Below are positions 26,265-34,390 of a DNA stretch of 64,000 bases, in pieces. Each line of letters opens with the position of its first letter. Within the stretch, counting starts at the first letter, position 1. A program made the position numbers and the translations under genes. The notes beneath the pieces were generated by a model that had not been told where the DNA came from, searched no databases, and worked only from the letters and a program-made list of their open reading frames with translations. This DNA is from Helicobacter sp. MIT 21-1697 (lineage in GTDB: Bacteria; Campylobacterota; Campylobacteria; Campylobacterales; Helicobacteraceae): contig NZ_JAPHNC010000003.1 of NCBI RefSeq assembly GCF_026241255.1, positions 62,001-126,000 of the forward strand. The letters are read 5' to 3'.

Positions 26265-26666
26265 ATGGAGATTGGTAGAGTTATAGATGCTAATCTCAAT
26301 CGTTTAAAAGAGGGTATCCGAGTGATTGAGGATACTCTCCGTTATTTTCATAATGATGTTTTGCTCTCCACATCATTAAAGAATCTCCGACATCATATAA
26401 AAATCTCTTCACACATTTCTTTGCTTTCTTATCGTAATGTAAGTGGCGATGTAGCAAAAGGAAGTATGCCTGATGAATTGCAACGCGAGAATCTTGCCCA
26501 TTTAGTTATGGCAAATTTTAAACGAGCTCAAGAAAGCGCACGGGTTTTGGAGGAATATACTAAACTTGCTCCACATTTTGGCGATACTGCTGATTTTAAA
26601 AAGCTAAGATACGAGCTTTATGAGATTGAGAAAACATACTTTGAACGATATGGCACAAAGGAATAA
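26265..26666 (+). CDS. ThiD2-domain protein (thiamine pathway)
   Basis: A 133-residue helical protein matching the ThiD2 domain that is often fused in front of ThiE (thiamine-phosphate synthase). The motifs IDANLNRLKEGIRVIED and NFKRAQESARVLEEY, both with conserved Arg and Glu, are characteristic. Here it stands alone, with no ThiE domain attached. It is proposed to handle the pyrimidine part of thiamine; the exact reaction is inferred from the family. It lies 11 bases after the BI-1 gene and probably shares its transcript. Confidence 0.75.
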   Translation: MEIGRVIDANLNRLKEGIRVIEDTLRYFHNDVLLSTSLKNLRHHIKISSHISLLSYRNVSGDVAKGSMPDELQRENLAHLVMANFKRAQESARVLEEYTKLAPHFGDTADFKKLRYELYEIEKTYFERYGTKE

Positions 26667-26667
26667 G

Positions 26668-27576
26668 CTAGGGGGTATTGTTGTGGATTTGCTCTCTAAG
26701 TCGTGCTTCTAATGCTTTTTCTTCTAAATGTGTAATATGCGCAAATTGTGTGCGATTAAAGGTGCGTTGGCGTTTTGCAAGTTGGCAAGTATGAAAAAAA
26801 ATTTGCTCTTCTAGTTGATGTAAAGATGTGATTTTGCCTTGTAAAAAATTAACACATTCTTCTGTGCCAATAGCTCTTAGTGCAGGAGCTTGCGCTCCAT
26901 AAGATTCTAAGATGGTTTTGACTTCCTCCACAATGCCTTGTGCAATCATCATTTTTGTGCGTTTTGCAATGCGTTTTCTTAGCTCCTCGCGTTCGCGTTC
27001 AAGGGAAAAAATTTCAATATCATAACCTAAAGGTTGCTTTTTATGTGTCGCAAAATATACGCTAGGAGGCATATTTGTGGCTTTAAAAAGTGCAAGGGCT
27101 TTGCAGATTCTATAAGTATCTGTGGGAGTGATACTTTGGGCATACGCTTTATCAATTTGCACTAATTGTGCATATTGTGTGGTTATATTTCCTAGACTTT
27201 TTGCCCAAGTTTCGTGCTCTTCAAGGGGAGGTATAGGGCTTAATCCTTCAATAATACTTTTAAGGAAAAAGCTACTTCCTCCTACGATAAGAAGAGGTTT
27301 GTGTGCGCAATGAGTCTTTATGTGGGCAATGGCTTGTAACAAAAGCTCCCTAAAAATCATCGCATTGCTTTTTTGATATGGCTCTAGGATATTAAGCGCA
27401 TAATAATGCACTTGTGATTGTTCCAAAGGCGTAGGCTTAGCCGAGGCAATATCAATATATTTATAAATACTTAGAGAATCAAGGCTGAAAATTTCGCAAT
27501 TTTGCTCCATTGCTATGCGGTGAGCAAGAGCACTCTTGCCACTGCCACTTGAACCAAGCACTGCAATGATTTTCAT
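26668..27576 (-). CDS. miaA: tRNA dimethylallyltransferase MiaA
   Basis: Adds the isopentenyl group to A37 of tRNAs reading UNN codons. The 302-residue product has the P-loop GSSGSGKSALA at residues 8-18, the DSLSIYKYIDIASAKP segment, DTYRICKAL, and the end region FFHTCQLAKRQRTF. The length is normal. The stop lies one base from the end of the convergent ThiD2 gene. The mtaB gene at 52702, which modifies a different A37, is another tRNA anticodon-loop enzyme in the window. Confidence 0.94.
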   Translation of the reverse strand: MKIIAVLGSSGSGKSALAHRIAMEQNCEIFSLDSLSIYKYIDIASAKPTPLEQSQVHYYALNILEPYQKSNAMIFRELLLQAIAHIKTHCAHKPLLIVGGSSFFLKSIIEGLSPIPPLEEHETWAKSLGNITTQYAQLVQIDKAYAQSITPTDTYRICKALALFKATNMPPSVYFATHKKQPLGYDIEIFSLEREREELRKRIAKRTKMMIAQGIVEEVKTILESYGAQAPALRAIGTEECVNFLQGKITSLHQLEEQIFFHTCQLAKRQRTFNRTQFAHITHLEEKALEARLREQIHNNTP

Positions 27577-27592
27577 ATATCAACGTTTATGC

Positions 27593-28708
27593 TTACTTGT
27601 CTAATATATCATAATAGGCGGTGAGAAATACTTTATTTCCTGTGCCATCAAATTTCCTAAGATTCAATCGCTCTAGGGCAAGCTCTATTGCATTGATAAC
27701 CCATACACTTTCATTAAGCGGGATAAGTCCCATTTGATTAATGCGCATAATGCTTGTTTTAAGCTTATCTTGCCCTCCTGCTACATTGAGCGAAAATTCA
27801 TTTTTGAGAATCTTACGCAATGGTGCTGCATTGACTTCATCATAAATAGTATTCATCGCAAGGGCAGGATTTTTAGGATAAATCCTAAGCCCTAAAGATT
27901 CTAAAGCTTTGTGTGTGGCAAGACTTCGTGCTTTGGTTTGCGCATAGACTTGTTGTATATTGCCATTAATAAGTTCAAAATATCGTGTTAAGCCTGTGAT
28001 AATTGTCGTAGGTGCAGTCCAAGCAGTCGTATTTTGGCTTTGATTTTTGAGTTCGGTTTTGAGGTTGAAATAAAAGCCAACATTGCGCTTATTTGCTAAC
28101 TCTATGCCATATTGAGATAAGCCAATAATGCTTAAACCCGGCGGGAGCATAAAGGCTTTTTGTGAGCCACCAATGAGTGCGTCAATATGTGTAGTATCAA
28201 TTTCTTCCACGCCCATTGCAGTAATAGCATCTACCACCACCACTATGTGCGGATTATAAGCCTTGATAGCTTTTGCAATTTCCTCCACAGGGTGGCGCAA
28301 TCCTCCTGCGGATTCACACATTTGAATACAAAAACAATCAATTTCACTCTCTTCATTGAGCACTTTAAGCACACTCTCTACGCTTACAGGCGTGTCCCAA
28401 TCATTAATAATTTCGCGATAGGGGATATGAGCGCTCGCAGCAATTTTACCAAAGCGCTCACCAAATTTGCCACTATTGATACTGAGCATTTTCTTTTGAG
28501 TAAAAGTGCATACACACGCCTCCATAGCGCCACTTCCACTACTTGCAAGCATAAGCACCTCGGGCATTTTTAAAAGCTCTAATAACCCTGCTCTTGCTTT
28601 AGCAAAAATACTTTCAAACTCGGGTGTGCGATGATGCAGTGTAGGCTCACTCATAGCCTTGCGTATGGATTCTGGCACAGGTGTAGGACCGGGCGTAAAA
28701 AGTAGCAT
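27593..28708 (-). CDS. Class V aminotransferase (alanine-glyoxylate type)
   Basis: A 371-residue PLP enzyme of the class V family. The N-terminus FTPGPTPVPESI is the family hallmark, GSGSGAMEA binds the cofactor phosphate, DAITAMGVEEI carries the Asp that pairs with the PLP nitrogen, and the Schiff-base Lys is in GGSQKAFMLPPG. The substrate is not decided by sequence; alanine-glyoxylate or serine-type transamination is most likely. A TATAAT lies about 38 bases upstream of the start on the minus strand. Confidence 0.88.
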   Translation of the reverse strand: MLLFTPGPTPVPESIRKAMSEPTLHHRTPEFESIFAKARAGLLELLKMPEVLMLASSGSGAMEACVCTFTQKKMLSINSGKFGERFGKIAASAHIPYREIINDWDTPVSVESVLKVLNEESEIDCFCIQMCESAGGLRHPVEEIAKAIKAYNPHIVVVVDAITAMGVEEIDTTHIDALIGGSQKAFMLPPGLSIIGLSQYGIELANKRNVGFYFNLKTELKNQSQNTTAWTAPTTIITGLTRYFELINGNIQQVYAQTKARSLATHKALESLGLRIYPKNPALAMNTIYDEVNAAPLRKILKNEFSLNVAGGQDKLKTSIMRINQMGLIPLNESVWVINAIELALERLNLRKFDGTGNKVFLTAYYDILDK

Positions 28709-28746
28709 AATTACTCCTTGAATACTTTATATAAAAACAAAAGCGC

Positions 28747-28752
28747 ATTATA
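28747..28752 (-). promoter_or_regulatory. -10 box of the class V aminotransferase gene
   Basis: TATAAT on the minus strand (ATTATA on the plus strand), about 39 bases before the start codon at 28708 and just downstream of the pseI stop. It suggests the aminotransferase gene is transcribed apart from the pse genes. Confidence 0.45.
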
Positions 28753-28786
28753 CTTTGAAATACCTTTACTTCACTTTGACTTTTAA

Positions 28787-29827
28787 TTATTTTATAAGCA
28801 ATGGTTGTCCTGCCCTAAAATCCTTTTTTGCCCTCTTGCCAAGTATTTTACTCAAATATCGTGGGTGCGCTCCACCATTAGGACGCAATACACAAAGATT
28901 TTTATGTGTGAATTTCTCACCTTTTTGAATATCTGCACTTACCCAAATACTTCGTGCAAATTGTCGCCTTTTTTTCATAGTATCTGCAGGAATTTGTGGG
29001 TTTTTCTGTCCTAATGCTAAGGCACTATTGCGCACTTGCTCTACCATAAGTTTAAACTCTTCTTTATTCATACTAAAAGCACTATCTACCCCACCAAGAC
29101 TAGAATCAAGAATAAAATGCTTCTCAATCATACTTGCCCCTAAACTCGTAGCAATAATAGGACAAAGTGTCCCAAGCGTATGATCAGATAATCCATACTT
29201 TATGTTATATGTTTTGTAAGTTTTGCCAAGTTGTGGCATAGCGCGTAAATTTGCAGATTCTAATGGGGCAGGATATTCGCTTATGCAATGAAGCAAAGTA
29301 ATGTCTTTACAGCCGTATTTATGGCAAATCTCAAGCGCACTCTTAATCTCTTTGTGTGTGGCTACACCTGTGGAGATGATGATAGGCTTTTTTGTTTTGG
29401 CAATGGCTTCTATGAGTTCATAGTGCATTACTTCAAAGCTTGCTACTTTGTATATCGGGCATTGTAAGGATTCTAAAAATGCGACACCTTTGGGTGAAAA
29501 AGGTGAGCTAAAAATCAATAGTCCTAACTCTTGTGCGAGTGAAAAAAGCTCTTTGTGCCATTCCCAAGGCGTTTGAGCTTCCTTATAGAGTTCATAAAGA
29601 TTGCGCTTATCCCAGAGTGTGCCTCCACTGATACAAAAATGAGGCTCATTTGATTGCAGCGTAAGACACTCGGGCGTGTAGGTTTGTAGCTTTACGCCAT
29701 CAGCACCACATTGTGCAATCGCGCGAATAGAATCTTTAGCAATTTCTAAGCTTTGATTATGATTTGCACTCAATTCAGCGATAATAAGAGGAGTATGGGA
29801 TTTGGCAATATGCTTTGATGGGCTCAT
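28787..29827 (-). CDS. pseI: Pseudaminic acid synthase
   Basis: Condenses phosphoenolpyruvate with 2,4-diacetamido-2,4,6-trideoxy-L-altrose to give pseudaminic acid, the sugar on Helicobacter and Campylobacter flagellins. The 346-residue protein has the NeuB-type TIM barrel (IIAELSANHNQSLEIAKD, DGVKLQTYTPE, IKYGLSDHT, SMIEKHFILD) and a C-terminal antifreeze-like SAF domain (RRQFARSIWVSADIQKGEKF). The start overlaps the stop of the pseG-pseH gene (ATGA), so the two are coupled. Confidence 0.95.
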   Translation of the reverse strand: MSPSKHIAKSHTPLIIAELSANHNQSLEIAKDSIRAIAQCGADGVKLQTYTPECLTLQSNEPHFCISGGTLWDKRNLYELYKEAQTPWEWHKELFSLAQELGLLIFSSPFSPKGVAFLESLQCPIYKVASFEVMHYELIEAIAKTKKPIIISTGVATHKEIKSALEICHKYGCKDITLLHCISEYPAPLESANLRAMPQLGKTYKTYNIKYGLSDHTLGTLCPIIATSLGASMIEKHFILDSSLGGVDSAFSMNKEEFKLMVEQVRNSALALGQKNPQIPADTMKKRRQFARSIWVSADIQKGEKFTHKNLCVLRPNGGAHPRYLSKILGKRAKKDFRAGQPLLIK

Positions 29828-31377
29828 TTTCGCTCCTTATACATTAATATGACATCATAATATCGTCTTTGACCTTTGTCCTTTTGAGCGATGAAATCGC
29901 GCAACACGCCCTCATATACATAGCCCATACGCTCATAGAAGTTGCGAGCTTTGCTGTTATGACTTAGCACTTCAAGGTGCAAAGTATGAAGTGCTAAGTG
30001 TTCAAAGGCTTGAGATTCTAAGAATCTTAAAATTGTGCGTCCTTTAAAGGCTTTGGCGCAATTAGGATTGGTATAAATACCTATAAAAGCGTGTTTATGG
30101 CTAAGATTAATACGAGTAAGTGAGCCTACCCCGATACATTCATTTGCTTCATAACAAAGCCAATATCGCCTTGAAGTGTCATTTTTAAGTTTTTCTATAA
30201 AATCAAAATGCGCTTGTGATGAGATATGCTCACTATACATCCATTGGGCAATTTGAGGGTGATTGCGCATTTTAAGGACAAGTTCGCATTCTTCTTGTGT
30301 GAGTTGGGTGAAATCTTTTGTTACAAGCGTTTGGTTATGAGAATCTGCTATGAGCGAATCTTGAGCCGCTAAAGTATTGATAAGATTATACAGTGCAAGA
30401 GGGAGCTTTGAGCCCAAAGAGAGTGAGTTAAGGGTATTGTGAATGGACAACATATCTTTTGGCACAAGCCTAATAAGGTGCGTGAGTGAATCTTTAGGAT
30501 TTTTGGCTTGGAGGATAGCGCCTTTTTGTGCCCATTGCGTTATTTGGAGATGTTGATTTGAGGCAGCTTCTATAATAATACAAGGCACTTTAAGTGCGAG
30601 AAGTTCAAGCATAGTGCCACCACCTGCGCTTATGGCAATATCACATTGCTGCGCTTTGGTGAGGAAATCATAAGGATTTAAGTTGCGATAAATACAAATG
30701 AGTGGATTTGATGAGTCTTGCAAGTTTTGGGGTAGGTGCAAAGTATGCGTATATCCACCACCTAAGATAATATGAAAACGCTTTTGCTTCAGATGTGGGT
30801 GTGTTAAAATTAGCGTAGAGAGGCTATCTACAAAATTTTGCACAAGATTATCCTTATCCACGCCGCCAAAGGTAACAAACACATCTTTTAATTCATTTGT
30901 GTTTTTATGCTCGCATTGAGGCTTTGAATCTGCACAGGCAAAAGGGAGAATAAGATATTCCTCGCCGCACCAAAATTGCTCATTTTGAGGAAATGCCTCT
31001 TTGGCATTAGGAGCGGGATTAAGAATATAGCTTGTGGGTGGATACACATCTCTAAAGGCATCATCAAGGCATATGAGTGCTTTTGATTGATTATCTAGGC
31101 GATGATAAAACCACTCTTGTGCCTCATAACTATCCACAATGGCAACATCAAGCATTTGAGGTTGGGTAGAGAGCCACTCGTAATTTTTGGATTCTATGTG
31201 TATTTGCAATGGAGGTAAGAGCGTCTCAAGCGCAGGAGGGACAAAATCGCCACGATTATGCAAAGTGATAGAATCCACTTGAGGAATACGCCCACACAGA
31301 GCGATAAGCTTCAAACAGCGATAAAAATGCCCCAACCCATACGCGCTTCCGCTCTCGCAAAATATATCAATACGCAT
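29824..31377 (-). CDS. PseG-PseH fusion: UDP-sugar hydrolase plus N-acetyltransferase
   Basis: A 517-residue fusion of two pseudaminic acid enzymes. Residues 1 to about 335 match PseG, the GT-B-like UDP-sugar hydrolase (GSAYGLGHFYRCL, IVDSYEAQEWF, VTFGGVDKDNL, ISAGGGTMLELLAL). Residues about 350-517 match PseH, a GNAT acetyltransferase acting on the UDP-4-amino sugar (MRNHPQIAQWMYS, HKHAFIGIYTNP, LHLEVLSHNSKARNFYERMG). H. pylori and C. jejuni carry these as separate proteins. There is no stop or frame break between the halves. The gene is in one unit with pseI. Confidence 0.9.
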   Translation of the reverse strand: MRIDIFCESGSAYGLGHFYRCLKLIALCGRIPQVDSITLHNRGDFVPPALETLLPPLQIHIESKNYEWLSTQPQMLDVAIVDSYEAQEWFYHRLDNQSKALICLDDAFRDVYPPTSYILNPAPNAKEAFPQNEQFWCGEEYLILPFACADSKPQCEHKNTNELKDVFVTFGGVDKDNLVQNFVDSLSTLILTHPHLKQKRFHIILGGGYTHTLHLPQNLQDSSNPLICIYRNLNPYDFLTKAQQCDIAISAGGGTMLELLALKVPCIIIEAASNQHLQITQWAQKGAILQAKNPKDSLTHLIRLVPKDMLSIHNTLNSLSLGSKLPLALYNLINTLAAQDSLIADSHNQTLVTKDFTQLTQEECELVLKMRNHPQIAQWMYSEHISSQAHFDFIEKLKNDTSRRYWLCYEANECIGVGSLTRINLSHKHAFIGIYTNPNCAKAFKGRTILRFLESQAFEHLALHTLHLEVLSHNSKARNFYERMGYVYEGVLRDFIAQKDKGQRRYYDVILMYKERK

Positions 31378-31476
31378 TTATCCCCTTTAGCCAAAATTTT
31401 GAATGATGTAGCAAAGTTGATTCCATAAATAATAAGGAGTGCAAAAAAAAAGTGTGATGAAAGAATGGATTGAGGG

Positions 31477-31704
31477 TTATTTTGATGAGTTCAGTAGGTG
31501 TGATGTGGGTAGATTGCGTGAATCAATGGATTTAATGAGTGATTGTATCTCTTCATTATACATCTCTTGCGTGTAGATTCGCTCTCGCATTTTAAATCCT
31601 GCTTCAATAATGGCAAAAAGTTCGGGCTTGGTGTATTTCCACCTCTGCAAAGTGCGCGTGGTAATGCGCAAGATTCTCGCCTTATCTTGTTGTGTGTATT
31701 TCAT
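31477..31704 (-). CDS. Small helix-turn-helix protein
   Basis: A 75-residue protein whose first half looks like an HTH: YTQQDKARILRITTRTLQRW places two helices and a turn, followed by TKPELFAIIEAG, a phrase common in phage- and transposon-type HTH domains. The rest is a charged helix and a short polar tail. It is transcribed away from the TM2 genes, with an inverted repeat between them. Probable DNA-binding regulator; not identified further. Confidence 0.6.
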   Translation of the reverse strand: MKYTQQDKARILRITTRTLQRWKYTKPELFAIIEAGFKMRERIYTQEMYNEEIQSLIKSIDSRNLPTSHLLNSSK

Positions 31705-31762
31705 TAGAGTTCCTTGTTTTACTTTTAGGCGAATTAAATAAAACTTTCTCTTGATTCCAAAT

Positions 31763-31779
31763 TACGAAAATAATTCGTA
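31763..31779. promoter_or_regulatory. Operator-like inverted repeat before the TM2 genes
   Basis: TACGAA (31763-31768) and TTCGTA (31774-31779) are perfect inverted arms, 11 bases centre to centre, one helical turn. TATAAA-like promoter sequence follows directly (from about 31778), so a bound protein would block the TM2 promoter. The adjacent HTH gene is the obvious candidate. Confidence 0.45.
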
Positions 31780-31846
31780 TATAAATAGTAATTTAAGAAA
31801 ATATATCGTATTATTGCAAATCTATTTTTTACAAAAGGAGAATTTT

Positions 31847-32275
31847 GTGGATTCTAATACAATACTAATGAGTGTGCAGGATAAGCTGCCAAAGGATTTG
31901 CTTGAGCAACAACAACTTAAAGAGCGGCTTGATAAGCTTGATGAAAAAGGTTGTAATGACTTTATGGCAAAGATTCCATTGCTTGGATTAAAAAATCCTA
32001 CATCAGTTTTTTGGTTAGGGAGCTTTGTATTTGGAAATTTAGGTGTTGGTCGCTTTATGATTGGTGATAAAATTTTAGGTGAGGTAAGATTAGCCATTAC
32101 GATTCTTGGATTCATTTTTAGTGTTCTTGCAGAGGATTCTGATTCAATGGTTTTAAAAGGATTAGGCTCTTGGTGTCTGCTTATTACTTTGATTTGGTGG
32201 GTTGCGGATTTATTTTTAGTGGGCAAAAAATTAAGAAAGCAAAACTTAAATATATTGCTTTCTAACTTGCCTTGA
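31847..32275 (+). CDS. TM2-domain membrane protein 1
   Basis: A 142-residue protein started by GTG at 31847, chosen because AAGGAG lies six bases upstream. The N-terminal ~45 residues are a charged helix (KDLLEQQQLKERLDKLDE); the rest is a TM2-type domain with two hydrophobic segments around a glycine-rich turn (NLGVGRFMIGDKILGEVRLA) and WWVADLFLVGKKLRKQN at the end. TM2 proteins have no general function known. It is a paralogue of the next gene, so a tandem duplication is likely. Confidence 0.75.
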   Translation: MDSNTILMSVQDKLPKDLLEQQQLKERLDKLDEKGCNDFMAKIPLLGLKNPTSVFWLGSFVFGNLGVGRFMIGDKILGEVRLAITILGFIFSVLAEDSDSMVLKGLGSWCLLITLIWWVADLFLVGKKLRKQNLNILLSNLP

Positions 32276-32286
32276 GAGGAACTATT

Positions 32287-32637
32287 ATGAATGATAAAGC
32301 AATGATGATGATTGCTACTTGGGCAGATAAACTCCCAGATAATGCAGCGTTGATTTTACAAGAGCGACTTGAAAAACTCCCAGAAGAAAAGCTCTCTAGC
32401 CTTAGTCTTATCCAGCTTAAAAATCCTGTGGTAGGGCTTGTTTTAGGATTATTTCTAGGGATTTTAGGTGCGGATAGATTCTATAAAGGAGATATTGTCT
32501 TGGGTATAGTGAAACTTTTGTTGTGTTGGGCAACCCTTTATATTTGGGCGATAGTGGATTTGGTTTTAGTGTGGAAGGGCATTAAGCAAGATAATCTGAA
32601 TAAGATTTCCAATCAGCTAATGATGCTTGGTATATAA
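32287..32637 (+). CDS. TM2-domain membrane protein 2
   Basis: A 116-residue TM2 protein: an N-terminal helix (ADKLPDNAALILQERLEKL) followed by the classic pattern LGLFLGILGADRFYKGDIVLG and IWAIVDLVLVWKGIKQDN. The pattern is closer to the TM2 consensus than in the upstream paralogue. AGAGGA before the ATG at 32287 decides the start over a TTG at 32272. It lies 11 bases after TM2 protein 1 and 17 bases before the lipoprotein gene. Confidence 0.8.
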   Translation: MNDKAMMMIATWADKLPDNAALILQERLEKLPEEKLSSLSLIQLKNPVVGLVLGLFLGILGADRFYKGDIVLGIVKLLLCWATLYIWAIVDLVLVWKGIKQDNLNKISNQLMMLGI

Positions 32638-32654
32638 AAATAAAAGGAGAAAAA

Positions 32655-33233
32655 ATGAAAAAAATTGTTACTTTGATAGGAAGTGTAGTGTTGCTAGGTT
32701 TGTTGAGTGGGTGTGGGAATGATTTTAAATGTGATAACAAAAATTATGCAGAGCAGGCTCTTAATCTCTTACTTTTTGAGAATGCAAAAGGAGGCGAGGA
32801 TAAATATATCACGCTCAAAAGTTTAGGTTTTGAAGTAGGTGAGATTACCCTAATGGAACTTGATAAAGATAAAAAATCAAGTATTTGTAAGGCGAAAATT
32901 TCAAATACCCATCTCAAAACAGCTTTTGAAAAAATCCAGCAAGCGCGAAGTGGTAAGGATATTACAAAAGGTTTGGATAAAGAAGCACAAGAAAGAATGA
33001 ATGCCTTTGCTGCGGCGACAAATGATTTTGGCGCACCTTTGGTAATGGAAGAACTCTATCAATCTATCAAGGGTGATAGAAAACAAGATGAGATTTTAAG
33101 CACTCCTCAAGATTTTATAACGCTATATGGAATAGCTAAGGTTGCTGTGAAACTATTTGAAAATGGATTAGCATATAGAACTTTTGATAATGGCAATGGC
33201 GATTTAATGATAGAGGCTAATTTTGCTGAATAA
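32655..33233 (+). CDS. Hypothetical lipoprotein
   Basis: A 192-residue lipoprotein with a clear lipobox (LLGLLSGC, Cys at about residue 20). The mature part has further Cys residues (FKCDNK and SSICKAK) that may pair, and mixed strand and helix composition with no recognised domain. RBS AAAGGAG precedes the ATG. It is part of the same plus-strand run as the TM2 genes and the EVE-like gene. Confidence 0.78.
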   Translation: MKKIVTLIGSVVLLGLLSGCGNDFKCDNKNYAEQALNLLLFENAKGGEDKYITLKSLGFEVGEITLMELDKDKKSSICKAKISNTHLKTAFEKIQQARSGKDITKGLDKEAQERMNAFAAATNDFGAPLVMEELYQSIKGDRKQDEILSTPQDFITLYGIAKVAVKLFENGLAYRTFDNGNGDLMIEANFAE

Positions 33234-33242
33234 GGAATAGCT

Positions 33243-33665
33243 GTGCGTTATTGGATATGTGTATGTAGGGAAGAAAACTACCCTTACAAAACAGAAGTAT
33301 ATGGTGAGGAGCGGGAATGGTGGAAATATTGGGAGGATAGTGAGGAAAATAGAAAATATCCTTTATGTTTTGAGATTATGCGTGAGGGCGATAAAGTGCT
33401 ATGCTATGAAGCCACAACGCATATTTTTAAAGCTGTGCTTGAAGTTAAAGATAAGTTTGAAAACAATCAAAAAATGACACTTGCTTTTGAACGCAAAGTT
33501 GGAGTATCTTTGGAGACGATTACCGATGAGAAGCATTATCCGCAGATTCTTAAATTTAATGCTGATAAATATTCACCTTTTAGTGAGAATAAAAGCAATT
33601 TGCTTTTTGGGACATTTTTTGCCACGACAAAAGAGCAGTTTGAATATATTTGTTCATTGGCATAA
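33243..33665 (+). CDS. EVE-domain-like protein
   Basis: A 140-residue cytoplasmic protein starting with GTG at 33243. The order RYWICVCREENY, a Trp-rich turn (EWWKYWEDSE), then GDKVLCYEATTHIFKAVLEVKD matches the EVE/YTH-like fold (PUA relatives), which reads modified bases in DNA or RNA. EVE proteins often sit in restriction or defence loci, but no restriction enzyme is seen here. Last gene of the module; the assignment rests on pattern only. Confidence 0.68.
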   Translation: MRYWICVCREENYPYKTEVYGEEREWWKYWEDSEENRKYPLCFEIMREGDKVLCYEATTHIFKAVLEVKDKFENNQKMTLAFERKVGVSLETITDEKHYPQILKFNADKYSPFSENKSNLLFGTFFATTKEQFEYICSLA

Positions 33666-33681
33666 ATGATTGCTTGAGATT

Positions 33682-34377
33682 CTATAAACCCCTTGTAGAA
33701 TATTGTAGCTTATACTTCATCTCTGCGAGGGTCCAATCCTCAAGCGTATCAATGTCTTGGACTTGGCTATTTGGCACGATTATAGTGCTTGAGTGTGGTG
33801 CAAATATGGGGAGATTCTCTCTCCACGCCTCCACACGCCCCCAATAAAACTGCCCCGCATCGTGATAGACTTGCGCTAAATCTTGTGAGCGCGTGAGATA
33901 ATGTTGAGGAAAAAGCATTTCTATCTCATCATTTGCGATACAAAAGCTCCGATAAGGATTGTAATCATACGCCACAGCGCAAAAAGCAAAAAGCTTATGC
34001 GGATTTTCTATCAAAGCATTCAATCCAAGAGCGAGCGTTTCTTGAGTGAGCAAAGGCGCAGTAGGGTAAATCACGCAGAGTAAATCCTCTTTGTGTAAAT
34101 TCAACACATCTATCGCGTGTTGTGCCACAGGAGCAGTGGGAGTGAAATCATCGCTTAGCTCTTTTGGGCGCATAAAAGGCACTTTTGCTCCATATTCGCG
34201 CGCTACTTGTGCGATTTGCATAGAATCTGTGCTCACTATCACTTCATCAAAAAGTGCAGATTCTAAAGCAGTGCTAATAGGATAGGCGATGATAGGTTTG
34301 CCACAAAAGGATTTGATATTTTTATTTGGTATCCTTTTGCTGCCACCGCGAGCGGGGATAAGGGCGATTTTTTTCAC
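33682..34377 (-). CDS. pseF: Pseudaminic acid cytidylyltransferase
   Basis: Activates pseudaminic acid with CTP to CMP-pseudaminic acid for flagellin glycosylation. The 231-residue protein has the CMP-sugar synthetase start IALIPARGGSKRIPNKNI, then KPIIAYPI, VSTDSMQIAQVAREYGA, the CTP/metal region LLCVIYPTAPLL, and the QDIDTLEDW end. It is separated from the pseG-pseH gene by the TM2 module, although in H. pylori the two functions are adjacent. It follows flgH by 13 bases in the same unit. Confidence 0.94.
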   Translation of the reverse strand: MKKIALIPARGGSKRIPNKNIKSFCGKPIIAYPISTALESALFDEVIVSTDSMQIAQVAREYGAKVPFMRPKELSDDFTPTAPVAQHAIDVLNLHKEDLLCVIYPTAPLLTQETLALGLNALIENPHKLFAFCAVAYDYNPYRSFCIANDEIEMLFPQHYLTRSQDLAQVYHDAGQFYWGRVEAWRENLPIFAPHSSTIIVPNSQVQDIDTLEDWTLAEMKYKLQYSTRGL

Positions 34378-34390
34378 GCACTCACCAAAT

